Shown: piece by piece, positions 34,973 through 46,930 of the stretch | Numbering within the stretch: the first letter of the stretch is position 1 | How the letters are laid out: every line of letters begins with the position of its first letter | DNA from: Bacillota bacterium | Lineage (GTDB): Bacteria; Bacillota_G; Limnochordia; DTU010 | Direction of reading: 5' to 3' | NCBI GenBank assembly: GCA_012799255.1 | Contig: JAAZLQ010000107.1 | Location: forward strand, 1 to 64,000 | Length of the DNA: 64,000 nt | Made by a program: the position numbers and the translations under genes | The notes under the pieces: generated by a model | The model's input: only the letters and a program-made list of their open reading frames with translations | Database searches by the model: none | What the model was told of the DNA's origin: nothing

Positions 34973-36355
34973 CTATTGGATTACGTTTGCGTTGTTGTAG
35001 TTTCCAGTCTGAGTAACAGTTGCCATAGCCATCTGCCCAGTTTGCTCGATCAGACTAAAGTTACTGTTTCCGGTCTGGGTTGTGCTTGCTAGACTTGGTA
35101 GCACACCGGTCTGATAGACATTTGTCTGAGTTTGCACCGCTGTGTTGCTGTTTCCAGTTTGATAGATGTAGGCTTCTAGAGCTCCACCAGAATTTTGCTC
35201 CTGCGAAGCATAGTTGTCATTGCCGAACTGGTAGATTTCTGCGATTGGACTACCATAGGCTGTATTGTTACTTTGGTATTGGAAGCTCTCATTGCGATTA
35301 CCATCTTGGGTGACTTCTGCCCAAGCTGGTCCCTGAACTTGAGTTATCTGTGCTTCGTTTCCGTTACCGTCTTGGACAACCCAAGCTTCCATTAAACTAC
35401 TGAGAATCGAAGTGGTTCCTTGCACCACTATTGCTTCATTGTCATTGCCGTTTTGGCTAAGATCTGCGAGGCTATCGTGCTGTAATTGATAAACCTCAGC
35501 TAGATTTGTTCTACCCATTTGAACCACTTCGGCTATGTTACCCCGTTGCTCTTGAATCACTATCGCATCATTGCCGATTCCACTCTGGGATACATAAGCC
35601 CATTGATCATCTCCAATTTGGCTTATGTCTGCAGTATTGAAGCCACGACCGAGGAGACCAAGACTGGTTTGGAGGATCTCAGCCCAGTTTGCATCACCAT
35701 CTTGGAATACATTAGCAGTGTTGAAACCACTAAAGAGCAGTCCAGTATCGAATTGCAATACCCTTGCATAGTTTCCTAATCCGTCTTGGATTACCTCAGC
35801 AAAGTTGTTACCCCTGAACAGTAGGCCAAGCCCTGATTGGCTGACCTCTACATAGTTACCCGTGCCTGTTTGGGAGATTTCTACAACATCGTTGCTACCA
35901 TTTTGATCCACATACGCTTGGTTTTCGTCTCCCAGTTGTCCAATAGTTGTGGATTCATTGTCTCCCGATTGATCAACTGTAATAGTGTTTAGGTCCCCTG
36001 CTTGAACCATATTAGCGGCGTGATCCTCACCAGTCTGATCAACTAAGGCATCGTTCGAGTCTCCGAACTGAATAATGTTAGCTACAGCTACACTTGAATC
36101 TTGGGTGACTAAGGCTGCGTTGAAGTCACCCATTTGACCTACCTGGGAGAGGTTATCTCGTCCAGCTTGGAAAATATCAAGGTCATTACTATCTCCGGTC
36201 TGAACAACGATGGCACTTTGCCTATCGCCATCTTGGCTGATAAACGCATCGTTTAAGTTGCCAGTCTGGGTTGCAGTTGCAGTATTGTCAGCTGCATAAG
36301 TAAAACTGCTAAGTCCCAGTACAACGATTAAAGTCAATACCAATAGTTTTTTCAT
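34973..36355 (-). CDS. Large curlin-repeat protein, probable major amyloid subunit
   Basis: 460 residues, about three times E. coli CsgA. After a signal peptide ending near FTYAAD the whole protein is about 35 units starting with Q, mostly 11 residues with the pattern QxGxxNxAxVx. Three units are stretched to 17 residues by a GLLF/G-type insert (near 170, 198 and 226) and alternate with normal units. The last residue is the Gln that would open the next unit. It is the first gene of the operon, with a good AGGAGG site. It should form a long cross-beta solenoid exported by CsgG. Confidence 0.93.
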   Translation of the reverse strand: MKKLLVLTLIVVLGLSSFTYAADNTATATQTGNLNDAFISQDGDRQSAIVVQTGDSNDLDIFQAGRDNLSQVGQMGDFNAALVTQDSSVAVANIIQFGDSNDALVDQTGEDHAANMVQAGDLNTITVDQSGDNESTTIGQLGDENQAYVDQNGSNDVVEISQTGTGNYVEVSQSGLGLLFRGNNFAEVIQDGLGNYARVLQFDTGLLFSGFNTANVFQDGDANWAEILQTSLGLLGRGFNTADISQIGDDQWAYVSQSGIGNDAIVIQEQRGNIAEVVQMGRTNLAEVYQLQHDSLADLSQNGNDNEAIVVQGTTSILSSLMEAWVVQDGNGNEAQITQVQGPAWAEVTQDGNRNESFQYQSNNTAYGSPIAEIYQFGNDNYASQEQNSGGALEAYIYQTGNSNTAVQTQTNVYQTGVLPSLASTTQTGNSNFSLIEQTGQMAMATVTQTGNYNNANVIQ

Positions 36356-36614
36356 TCTAAATCCTCCTCTTTGGTTGTGGATTGTTATCCTTGGCCGGTT
36401 TCACCCTAGCTCGCTACCATTCCATTGGTGACCAGTTAAGAAACGGTAGGTCGTCGCTTCCAAAGAGTTAGGTACATTTTGATGATGCCGTGTTGAATTT
36501 AATGGGGCTGATGACCACCTCCTTATTGGTTGAGTAATAATGGGTTGTCCATAGTCTTAATTATATTCTAAGTAAGTTACTTAAATAATTCTCGAAATCT
36601 ACTCTAATTTCACT
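36356..36614 (-). promoter_or_regulatory. Promoter and leader of the curli-like operon with a 15-base palindrome
   Basis: On the minus strand TATAAT (plus 36560-36565) is preceded at 17 bases by TTATTT (36583-36588). A perfect palindrome TAAGTAA-C-TTACTTA (36569-36583) fills the spacer, a likely operator. The leader is about 200 bases. It contains an unused strong ribosome-site sequence AAGGAGGT (36517-36524) followed by a possible 16-codon frame from GTG, though the spacing is poor. Confidence 0.6.
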
Positions 36615-36650
36615 CAAAAAAAAGACCTTGGGACAAGTTTGTCCCAAGGT
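36615..36650 (-). terminator. Terminator after the SARP-type regulator
   Basis: ACCTTGGGAC/GTCCCAAGGT stem (36625-36650), followed on the minus strand by C and eight T residues. It separates the regulator from the curli-like operon. Confidence 0.92.
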
Positions 36651-36666
36651 GTGAGAGGGAGGACCA

Positions 36667-37878
36667 TTAGTTGGTTAAGGTAGATACCCATCGCTCGCGC
36701 ATTTCCCTCAAATTTTCGCTATTGAGAATGTCGTAAGAGAAAACGGTTTCCTCACCCAGCTTTAAACGGAGGAGGTGCTGCAATCTCTGCAAGGTAACCT
36801 GAGATCCGGTAACATCAGTATCGGGTAAGAAAACAACAATCACGCTAGGTGTATATTGGCAGATCAAGTCAGACTGTCTCAGGGCACCTTGAATTATGGA
36901 GAACGCTTCCTTAAGTTGGTGGTTTCGCTCAGTTCCGATTCTACTTCTGATAATAAGTACCGAAAAGTGGTTTCCTGTGCGTTGGAGGCGACGCCGCTCT
37001 GCTTCAAACACGGTCTGTAACGCTGCTCGGGTACAGGTGAAAGCTCCAGGCAGTGCATTTACTTTACCCTGTTGCCTGAGATTATCGCTAGTGAGACTTC
37101 CCTTCATATGCAAGATCAATTCTTGAATGGCAGGACTAGGCTCTAGTTGAAATTCACCCATCAATAGCTGGGAATACTCGTTATACCAGTTCATTGCTTC
37201 GACAAAACGTTGTGCTAGGATCAGAGCTTCGATTCCAACTTGATAACACTCTTCTCTAAAAGGGTCTTTCTTGATCGCCTCTCGGCAAAGAGTGGCCGCT
37301 TCTAGAAAACTGGCGCGATGTTTAATTAGTAGTTGTGCTGTACGAAGAGTTACTTGGAAGAACAACTCTCGATATTCGGCGCGCCGGGCAATCGTCCAAT
37401 CTTCGTAAGGTTCATCACAGAGAAAATCATCCCGGTAAAGTTGTAAGGCAGCTTCACAGTAAAGGAGGGCCATCTCTGGGTTAGCATGCTCAAGTTGCTT
37501 GGATACTTTTGCATAGGATTCAAATAGTTCTGTGTCAATACAACCGCCTCCCAGTTCTAACCAATAGGCACCATTCGAGTAACGTAGAGGTGATTCTACG
37601 AGGGGATTATCCTCGAATGTCTCTGCTAAAGTACGGCGGACATACCAAACAGCAGTATGTAAGTTTCTCGTACTATCCACATCTTCGTTGTCTGGCCATA
37701 GGAGTTCAATCAGTGAGTCACTGGAAACCCTTTGACCATGCCTTGCGGCTAAGTATTTCAACATGGTAAGGGCTTTTTTTGATTTCCAGACGTTATGCTC
37801 TACCTTCTTTTGATCAATGAGCAGGTAAAAGGGACCTAAAAGACCGATCTGCAAGTGACAAACAGCATTATTGGCCAT
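36667..37878 (-). CDS. SARP/BTAD-type regulator with a degenerate GGDEF-like C-terminus
   Basis: 403 residues from the second ATG (37878), seven bases from GGGAGG; the first ATG (37884) abuts that site. An OmpR-like winged helix (about 10-95, SKKALTMLKYLAARHG and LIELLWPD) is followed by a bacterial transcriptional activation (BTAD) TPR domain (about 115-260). The last 110 residues resemble a GGDEF fold (LRQSDLICQY and VVFLPDTD), but YTPSVI replaces the catalytic GGDEF. It lies just upstream of the curli-like operon in the same direction and is the best candidate regulator; no CsgD homologue is present. Confidence 0.82.
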   Translation of the reverse strand: MANNAVCHLQIGLLGPFYLLIDQKKVEHNVWKSKKALTMLKYLAARHGQRVSSDSLIELLWPDNEDVDSTRNLHTAVWYVRRTLAETFEDNPLVESPLRYSNGAYWLELGGGCIDTELFESYAKVSKQLEHANPEMALLYCEAALQLYRDDFLCDEPYEDWTIARRAEYRELFFQVTLRTAQLLIKHRASFLEAATLCREAIKKDPFREECYQVGIEALILAQRFVEAMNWYNEYSQLLMGEFQLEPSPAIQELILHMKGSLTSDNLRQQGKVNALPGAFTCTRAALQTVFEAERRRLQRTGNHFSVLIIRSRIGTERNHQLKEAFSIIQGALRQSDLICQYTPSVIVVFLPDTDVTGSQVTLQRLQHLLRLKLGEETVFSYDILNSENLREMRERWVSTLTN

Positions 37879-38038
37879 ATCCATCCCTCCCGTGATAAGT
37901 ATCTGATTTATTCCCTAGTTTTCTTGAATATCCTGTAGGTAGCAGACAAATTTATGAACCTTTTTTTCTAACCATTTACCTTTAGTTAACCACATGAAGC
38001 TGTTATAGAACGGTTTTCGGCGTCTCTATGACCACTTC

Positions 38039-38104
38039 TTGACAGATTCGAAAAATTAGTTTACCATTAAACCATTGTATTGAGATACTTTAGCACTAAA
38101 GTAT
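38039..38104 (+). promoter_or_regulatory. marR promoter and autoregulatory operator
   Basis: TTGACA (38039-38044), a 17-base spacer and TACCAT (38062-38067) form one promoter; TTACCA (38061-38066) with GATACT (38084-38089) is an alternative. A perfect 20-base inverted repeat ATACTTTAG-CA-CTAAAGTAT spans 38085-38104, right before the MarR gene. Its size and symmetry suit a MarR dimer. Confidence 0.75.
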
Positions 38105-38117
38105 AGGGGGTGTGTAT

Positions 38118-38573
38118 GTGCTCGAGGCTAATGTCGCCATGCATCTAAGAAAAACCCAGCAGCGTTTAACCCAGATGATGAGGGGAAAGGTAAATGAGTA
38201 TGGCTTAACATTTAGGCTTCTTCATATTGTCATGCTGATTAATAATAACCCTGACGCTAATCAGAAGGAAATTGCTACGATGATGAAGTTTACTCAGGGA
38301 GCGATGAGTACTTCGATCAAGAAATTGACCAAACTCAATATGGTGGAGCAAATTCCGTTAGAAGAAGACCTACGTTATAACAAACTCAGAATTACAGAGC
38401 ATGGTCGCAAGGTCATCGAAGACTATGAAGAACATGTCCGGATGAAGTATAAGGAATTGTTCTTAGGATTCGAAGAAACTGAGCTAATGGAGTTCAACAG
38501 ATTCTTGGCGAAAATCAACGAGAATCTAGATTACCTTGAACAGCTGGAGAAAGAACCAACTGCAAACAACTAA
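38118..38573 (+). CDS. MarR-family transcriptional regulator
   Basis: 151 residues from the GTG at 38118, eight bases after GGGGG; a GTG at 38112 is the alternative. The winged helix-turn-helix (about 38-105) contains NQKEIATMMKFTQGAMSTSIKKL and a wing with DLRYNKLRITEHG. It probably represses itself and the downstream ABC exporter pair through the palindrome just upstream, releasing it when a toxic ligand binds. The next gene starts 13 bases downstream. Confidence 0.92.
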   Translation: MLEANVAMHLRKTQQRLTQMMRGKVNEYGLTFRLLHIVMLINNNPDANQKEIATMMKFTQGAMSTSIKKLTKLNMVEQIPLEEDLRYNKLRITEHGRKVIEDYEEHVRMKYKELFLGFEETELMEFNRFLAKINENLDYLEQLEKEPTANN

Positions 38574-38586
38574 GCGGAACAGGAGA

Positions 38587-40314
38587 ATGTCTTTGAAGAA
38601 GTTATTGCCTTTCATGAAAAAGTACCGTATTTACGCATTTTTAAGCCCGATCTTGATGGTTTTAGAGGTGCTGACAGATATTGCAGTTCCTTTTTTAATG
38701 GCACGCATCGTTGATGTTGGGATTGCCACCCAAGACATCAATTATGTGGTTCGAGTCGGGGTTGTCATGATTATACTTGCTTTGACCGGTATGCTGTTTG
38801 GCATTATAAGTGCCCATTGTGGGGCAAGAGCAGGTTATGGCTTTGCAGCAGAGATACGGCAAGAAACGTTTAAGAAGATCCAAGGATTCTCATTTGCTAA
38901 CCTGGATCAGTTCTCGGTACCATCGCTGATAACCAGGTTAACCAATGATTGCAACACTCTCGGTCAAGTTACAATGATGAGCCTACGTATGGGGGTGAGG
39001 GCTCCGTTTATGATGCTCTTTGCTCTCATCATGTCCTTTTCGATTAATTCATCTCTGGCAATGGTCTTTGGAGTCTCTATCCCACTTACTGTGCTAGCTA
39101 TGGTTGTGGTTTTGAATAAGGCGCGACCATTGTTCTTGGAGATCCAAAGCAGAGTTGATGGTGTTAATGCTGTAATCAAAGAGAACTTAGCTGGTATCGG
39201 TGTGGTCAAATCTTTTAATCGTCAAAAGCATGAAGAAAAGAGATTCCGCGAAAGGAACGATGCGTTACGCAATACAGCATTAAAGGCTGTTTCGATCATT
39301 ATCTTCGCCATGCCTATCCTGAATCTCATCGTTTATGCTACCATTATTGCCGTGCTTTGGTTCGGAGGACAACAGATTGTAGCCGGTTCGATGGGACGCG
39401 GTGAACTAATTTCTTTCATCACTTACATTACCCAGATCATGATGGCCTTGATGATGATTTCCATGTTCTTTATGCAATTGCTTAGGGGTGTGGCCTCAAA
39501 AGACCGTATTCTAGCGGTTTGGAATACTAGTTCTGAAATCACTGAGGCGGAAGAGCCTATCACCAGTCTTCAAGACGGTTCAATACGGTTCAATAATGTA
39601 AGTTTTTCTTATCCAGGAAGCCCTGAGAAAGTACTTAAAAACATTGATCTCCACATTGAATCTGGGGAGACCATAGGAATAATCGGTTCCACCGGTTCTT
39701 CCAAGTCGACGTTTGTGCACCTTATCCCACGACTCTATGATGTGAGTAGCGGTTCAGTTGAAGTTGGAGGCGTAGATGTGAGAAAGTACAGTATCAAAGC
39801 ACTGCGCGATCAAGTGGCTTTTGTGCTGCAAAAGAACACTTTGTTCTCTGGTACTATCCGTGAAAACATGCATTGGGGTAATGAAAATGCAACAGACGAA
39901 GAGATTATTCTTGCGTTGAAACGCGCTCAAGCTTGGGAGTTTGTGTCCAAGTACCCTGATGGTTTAGACCACAGGGTAGAACAAGGGGGAAGTAACTTCT
40001 CAGGAGGCCAAAAGCAGAGACTTTCCATTGCTCGTGCTTTAGTCAAACAGCCCAAAGTCCTCATTCTTGATGACTCCACGTCCGCTGTGGATATGACTAC
40101 CGATGCTAAGATTCAACGTGTCTTTAAACATGAGTTAGAGGACGTTACCACTATTATCATTGGGCAGAGAATTTCGTCCATCCAATATGCCGACAGGATA
40201 CTTGTACTGCATCAAGGTGAAATTGAGTCTATGGGCGATCATGAAACTCTCCTTAAAACATCACCCATCTATCGGGAAATTTATGAATCACAGAAAGGGG
40301 TGGTTGGAGAATGA
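38587..40314 (+). CDS. Heterodimeric ABC exporter, subunit with degenerate ATPase site
   Basis: About 575 residues. Six membrane segments (type I exporter fold, about 10-310) precede an ATPase domain (about 330-570) with signature NFSGGQKQR. Three catalytic positions are altered: Walker A reads GSTGSSKST with Ser for Gly, Walker B ends LILDDSTS with Asp for the catalytic Glu, and the H-loop reads GQRIS with Gln for His. This is typical of one half of asymmetric multidrug exporters. Start: ATG 38587 sits very close to AGGAG, and TTG 38593 has better spacing. The stop overlaps the next gene by four bases. Confidence 0.93.
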   Translation: MSLKKLLPFMKKYRIYAFLSPILMVLEVLTDIAVPFLMARIVDVGIATQDINYVVRVGVVMIILALTGMLFGIISAHCGARAGYGFAAEIRQETFKKIQGFSFANLDQFSVPSLITRLTNDCNTLGQVTMMSLRMGVRAPFMMLFALIMSFSINSSLAMVFGVSIPLTVLAMVVVLNKARPLFLEIQSRVDGVNAVIKENLAGIGVVKSFNRQKHEEKRFRERNDALRNTALKAVSIIIFAMPILNLIVYATIIAVLWFGGQQIVAGSMGRGELISFITYITQIMMALMMISMFFMQLLRGVASKDRILAVWNTSSEITEAEEPITSLQDGSIRFNNVSFSYPGSPEKVLKNIDLHIESGETIGIIGSTGSSKSTFVHLIPRLYDVSSGSVEVGGVDVRKYSIKALRDQVAFVLQKNTLFSGTIRENMHWGNENATDEEIILALKRAQAWEFVSKYPDGLDHRVEQGGSNFSGGQKQRLSIARALVKQPKVLILDDSTSAVDMTTDAKIQRVFKHELEDVTTIIIGQRISSIQYADRILVLHQGEIESMGDHETLLKTSPIYREIYESQKGVVGE

Positions 40315-42143
40315 GAAACCATAACAAGCACCATGGATTCCGCCCCCAAAACATGAAGGCTACTTTAATCAGGCTGTTTAGTTATTTCAAGTATAACAAG
40401 GCTCTGTTTGTAGCTGGGATCTTTTTTGTCATTGTTGGCTCGGTGGGAAGTATTGTGGCCAACGGATTATTGAGTCCCATTATCGATTCCTTGGTTCTGG
40501 AAAACAGTCATGGTTTGTTTCTTAAGTACCTAGTGCTCATGGTTGTGGTAGTTTTAACCATCGTAACTGGCCAATACCTAGGCAACTTGTTTATGGCGAG
40601 GGTTGCTCAACGCACCATTCACCAAATCCGTGAGGAAATGTTTTCTCATATGGAGAAGCTACCAATGTCCTTTTTTGACACACATGCCCATGGCGAATTG
40701 ATGTCCACCTTTACCAATGATGTGGATATGCTTAACCAATCTTTGGAACAGAGCGTTTCGCAAGTTCTAATTTCAGTCGTAACTGTGATTGGTACTTTTA
40801 TCATGATGCTGATCATCAGCCCCGCACTGACGCTGATTGTAGTGGTCATGCTAGCGGTAATGTTACTGTCTACGAGGTACATCGGCAAAAAATCCTCGCA
40901 CAACTTCCGTTCCCAGCAGGCCCAATTGGCTGATATGAATGGCTATATTGAAGAGATGATGACTGGGCAGAAAGTAGTGAAGGTCTTTAACTACGAAGAT
41001 CGAGCCATTGAGGATTTTCAGCAGCGTAATGAGAGACTCAGGCAATCAAGTACGAATGCTGCAACCTATGGTGTGATGTTGATGCCGATTATGGGTAGCC
41101 TTTCGTTTGTTCTTTATGGACTGGTTTCCATGGTCGGTGCCTATTTGGCTATGCTCGGAACAATCACGATTGGTAACATTGCTGCGTTTTTGCAGTTTAC
41201 CAGGACGATCTCCAGGCCCATTACGCAGGTTTCTAATCAAATTAATACTCTATTGGCTGCTATCGCAGGGGCAGAAAGAATCTTTGCGGTACTCGATGAA
41301 GAGGTTGAATTAGATAACGGTGATGTGGAGCTTGTGAAGGATTGCACCGGTGGGAACAGCCTCTGCTGGCAGGTTCCGCAAACTGATGGAAGCGTTGAAC
41401 ACGTTCCACTGCAAGGCTTTATCACTTTTGAAGATGTAGATTTCGGATATTTGCCAGGACAACAGATTCTAAGGAAGATTAACCTGTACGCTAAACCAGG
41501 GCAAAAGATCGCCTTCGTGGGATCTACTGGTGCAGGTAAAACAACCATTACTAATCTAGTGAATAGGTTTTACGAAATCAATGAAGGACGAATTTTACTT
41601 GACGGAATCGATATTCGCAGAATCAAGAAGCATGATCTGAGAAGTATTATGAGCATAGTTTTGCAGGATGTGCACTTGTTTGAAGGAACGATTGCGGAGA
41701 ATATTCGTTATGGTAGGCTCGATGCCACAGACGAAGAGGTGATTGAGGCTGCCAAACTAGCCAATGCCCATTATTTCATTAAGAATCTGCCTCAGGGCTA
41801 TGACACTATGCTTACAGCTGACGGGGAAAATCTGTCCCAAGGGGAAAGACAACTCCTCTCGATTGCTAGAGCGGCAGTTGCCAATCCCACAATTCTGATT
41901 CTTGATGAAGCAACCTCCTCGGTGGACACAAGGACAGAAAAACTAATCGCGGAAGGTATGGACAAAATCATGGCTGGAAGAACCACTTTGGTGATTGCCC
42001 ATAGACTGTCTACAGTCAGAGATTCCGATGCCATCATGGTTCTAGAACAAGGAGAGATCATTGAACGGGGCAATCACGATGAGTTAATGTCACAAAGAGG
42101 GCGTTATTACGCTTTGAACACAGGCCTGATTGAGTTGGAATAG
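40311..42143 (+). CDS. Heterodimeric ABC exporter, subunit with catalytic ATPase residues
   Basis: 610 residues with six membrane segments and an ATPase domain. Walker A GSTGAGKTT, Walker B LILDEATSS with catalytic Glu and H-loop AHRLS are intact, while the signature is LSQGERQ, so the consensus and degenerate sites split between the two subunits as in BmrCD-type exporters. About 25 residues (near 345-370, rich in Cys and charged residues) are inserted before the ATPase domain. Substrates are probably amphipathic drugs, by family and the MarR context. Confidence 0.93.
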   Translation: MRNHNKHHGFRPQNMKATLIRLFSYFKYNKALFVAGIFFVIVGSVGSIVANGLLSPIIDSLVLENSHGLFLKYLVLMVVVVLTIVTGQYLGNLFMARVAQRTIHQIREEMFSHMEKLPMSFFDTHAHGELMSTFTNDVDMLNQSLEQSVSQVLISVVTVIGTFIMMLIISPALTLIVVVMLAVMLLSTRYIGKKSSHNFRSQQAQLADMNGYIEEMMTGQKVVKVFNYEDRAIEDFQQRNERLRQSSTNAATYGVMLMPIMGSLSFVLYGLVSMVGAYLAMLGTITIGNIAAFLQFTRTISRPITQVSNQINTLLAAIAGAERIFAVLDEEVELDNGDVELVKDCTGGNSLCWQVPQTDGSVEHVPLQGFITFEDVDFGYLPGQQILRKINLYAKPGQKIAFVGSTGAGKTTITNLVNRFYEINEGRILLDGIDIRRIKKHDLRSIMSIVLQDVHLFEGTIAENIRYGRLDATDEEVIEAAKLANAHYFIKNLPQGYDTMLTADGENLSQGERQLLSIARAAVANPTILILDEATSSVDTRTEKLIAEGMDKIMAGRTTLVIAHRLSTVRDSDAIMVLEQGEIIERGNHDELMSQRGRYYALNTGLIELE

Positions 42144-42154
42144 GTTGTGAGTCG

Positions 42155-42766
42155 CTAGGCAAGCAACTGTGCCCACCTAATCAAAAGAGGTACCACGATT
42201 GGTACGAGTAGCGATAAGATGGTCCCTGAATAAACAGCAACTAAAGTGGTTTGCACGTCGGTGTTACGCGAGATTAAGGGAAGAGTCACATCCATGGCAG
42301 TTGCTCCTCCGGGAGCAACTGCACTTAGGTTCCCCAAATATTTAGCCACAAAAGGGATGGCGACAATAGCGGTTAGTTCGCGCATGATGTTAGCAAGGAA
42401 AGCTAAAGTGCCTAAAGCTGTATCATACGATTGGGCAATCAACAAACCTGATAACGAGTACCACCCGAATCCGCCGGCAACAGCTGCTCCTTCTAGGGGG
42501 TGTAAGCCGATAATGGGAGCAAGCATCATGGCACTCCCTAAGGAGGCTGCTGCAACAAGGAAAGGGATCAAGAGACTCAGTTTGGGTAGAGTGACCAGTT
42601 GTGCCCCCAAATCCTTATTGAACCCTAGCTTCAATCCAACGGTAAACAGCAAGAAGACGAGGGCTAATTCCAGAACAGTCTCCAGTTTGGGGACGTGTAC
42701 AGGATCCATAAAGGCATTCCCACAGAGGATGCCAGCAACAAGGGCAAAGACGATATATTTGGTCAA
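42155..42766 (-). CDS. LysO-type exporter, C-terminal part encoded separately
   Basis: 203 residues with about six hydrophobic segments. GGFGWYSLSGLLI and NIMRELTAIVAIP are hallmarks of the LysO (YbjE) lysine exporter family. E. coli LysO is a single protein of about 300 residues; here this part matches its C-terminal two thirds. The start is TTG at 42766 after GGGGGTGAAG, overlapping the stop of the preceding small gene. It probably works with that gene product as a two-chain exporter. Confidence 0.85.
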   Translation of the reverse strand: MTKYIVFALVAGILCGNAFMDPVHVPKLETVLELALVFLLFTVGLKLGFNKDLGAQLVTLPKLSLLIPFLVAAASLGSAMMLAPIIGLHPLEGAAVAGGFGWYSLSGLLIAQSYDTALGTLAFLANIMRELTAIVAIPFVAKYLGNLSAVAPGGATAMDVTLPLISRNTDVQTTLVAVYSGTILSLLVPIVVPLLIRWAQLLA

Positions 42767-43062
42767 TCTACTTCACCCCCATTAGGCACAGTGTGTTTAG
42801 TCTTGAAAAGCCGGAGTGTAATCCACACGGCCAATGTACTGCCGACAACTGTGACAGCGGCAATCAATAATGCCTTAAGACCTAGGCGAGGGAGGTTGGA
42901 CATTACCTCTGAATCGGCACCGATGGTTAGTCCCATGGTAAATAGCAGTAGTAGAATGGCAAAGCTACTCAGTTTCCCAATCAACGCTTGCGTTCTTTGG
43001 GGAAATGCTACGAGTTTGCTGAGTAGAAATCCAAGTATCAAAGCAGCGAAAATGGTGATCAA
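42763..43062 (-). CDS. LysO-type exporter, N-terminal part (small membrane protein)
   Basis: 99 residues with three hydrophobic segments, from the TTG at 43062, eight bases after AAGGAGG; the frame is open further upstream but without a ribosome site and across the nifJ terminator region. LLLLFTMGLTIGADSEV resembles the N-terminal repeat of LysO, and the same motif type (FLLFTVGLKLG) recurs in the larger partner. The translational overlap with that partner argues for equal expression. Two-gene forms of this family occur in Clostridia, as far as I recall. Confidence 0.8.
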   Translation of the reverse strand: MITIFAALILGFLLSKLVAFPQRTQALIGKLSSFAILLLLFTMGLTIGADSEVMSNLPRLGLKALLIAAVTVVGSTLAVWITLRLFKTKHTVPNGGEVD

Positions 43063-43154
43063 GCTGGAAGCCTCCTTATGATTTCCGTTGATTATCTCCA
43101 TTGTATTCAACAGGTATGATGGGCTTCCTTTATTGACAGGTGAAATCAGGTGCA

Positions 43155-43191
43155 ACAAAAAACAGCCTAAGATCATAGATCTTAGGCTGTT
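43155..43191 (-). terminator. Terminator after nifJ
   Basis: A perfect 14-bp stem AACAGCCTAAGATC/GATCTTAGGCTGTT with a 3-base loop, followed by a T-run on the minus strand. Confidence 0.93.
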
Positions 43192-43205
43192 CGAGTCTAT
43201 TAGAC

Positions 43206-46804
<3,599 letters not shown>

Positions 46805-46852
46805 ATATTTCTCGTGGAATCACTTCTTCATTGCTTATTGGATTCCTTCACA

Positions 46853-46881
46853 ATTATATACTTAATATGGTTAAGCGTCAA
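46853..46881 (-). promoter_or_regulatory. Strong sigma-A promoter of nifJ
   Basis: On the minus strand TTGACG (plus 46876-46881), a 17-base spacer and TATAAT (46853-46858). The predicted leader is about 115 bases. Confidence 0.85.
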
Positions 46882-46894
46882 ATTATTAACAGGG

Positions 46895-46930
46895 GGAAAA
46901 GTGGGACTATTTCCTGTTAATCACAGTCCC
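46895..46930 (-). terminator. Probable terminator of feoB
   Basis: GGGACT/AGTCCC (46903-46908 with 46925-46930), followed on the minus strand by AC and TTTT. The hairpin spans the feoB stop codon. Confidence 0.5.

Noticed and set aside
35080..35779. Several plus-strand open frames opposite the large curlin gene
   Set aside because: They are by-products of the repetitive composition on the opposite strand, lack ribosome sites and overlap a clear gene.
30982..36355. Dense short repeats resembling a CRISPR or minisatellite array
   Set aside because: The repeats follow the 33-base codon period of curlin units, vary freely at third positions and lie in long intact frames with signal peptides. 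There are no constant repeats with unique spacers.
42763..43200. Lysine riboswitch before the LysO-type genes
   Set aside because: Only about 90 bases separate the nifJ terminator from the start, too short for an L-box, and no conserved L-box sequence is present.
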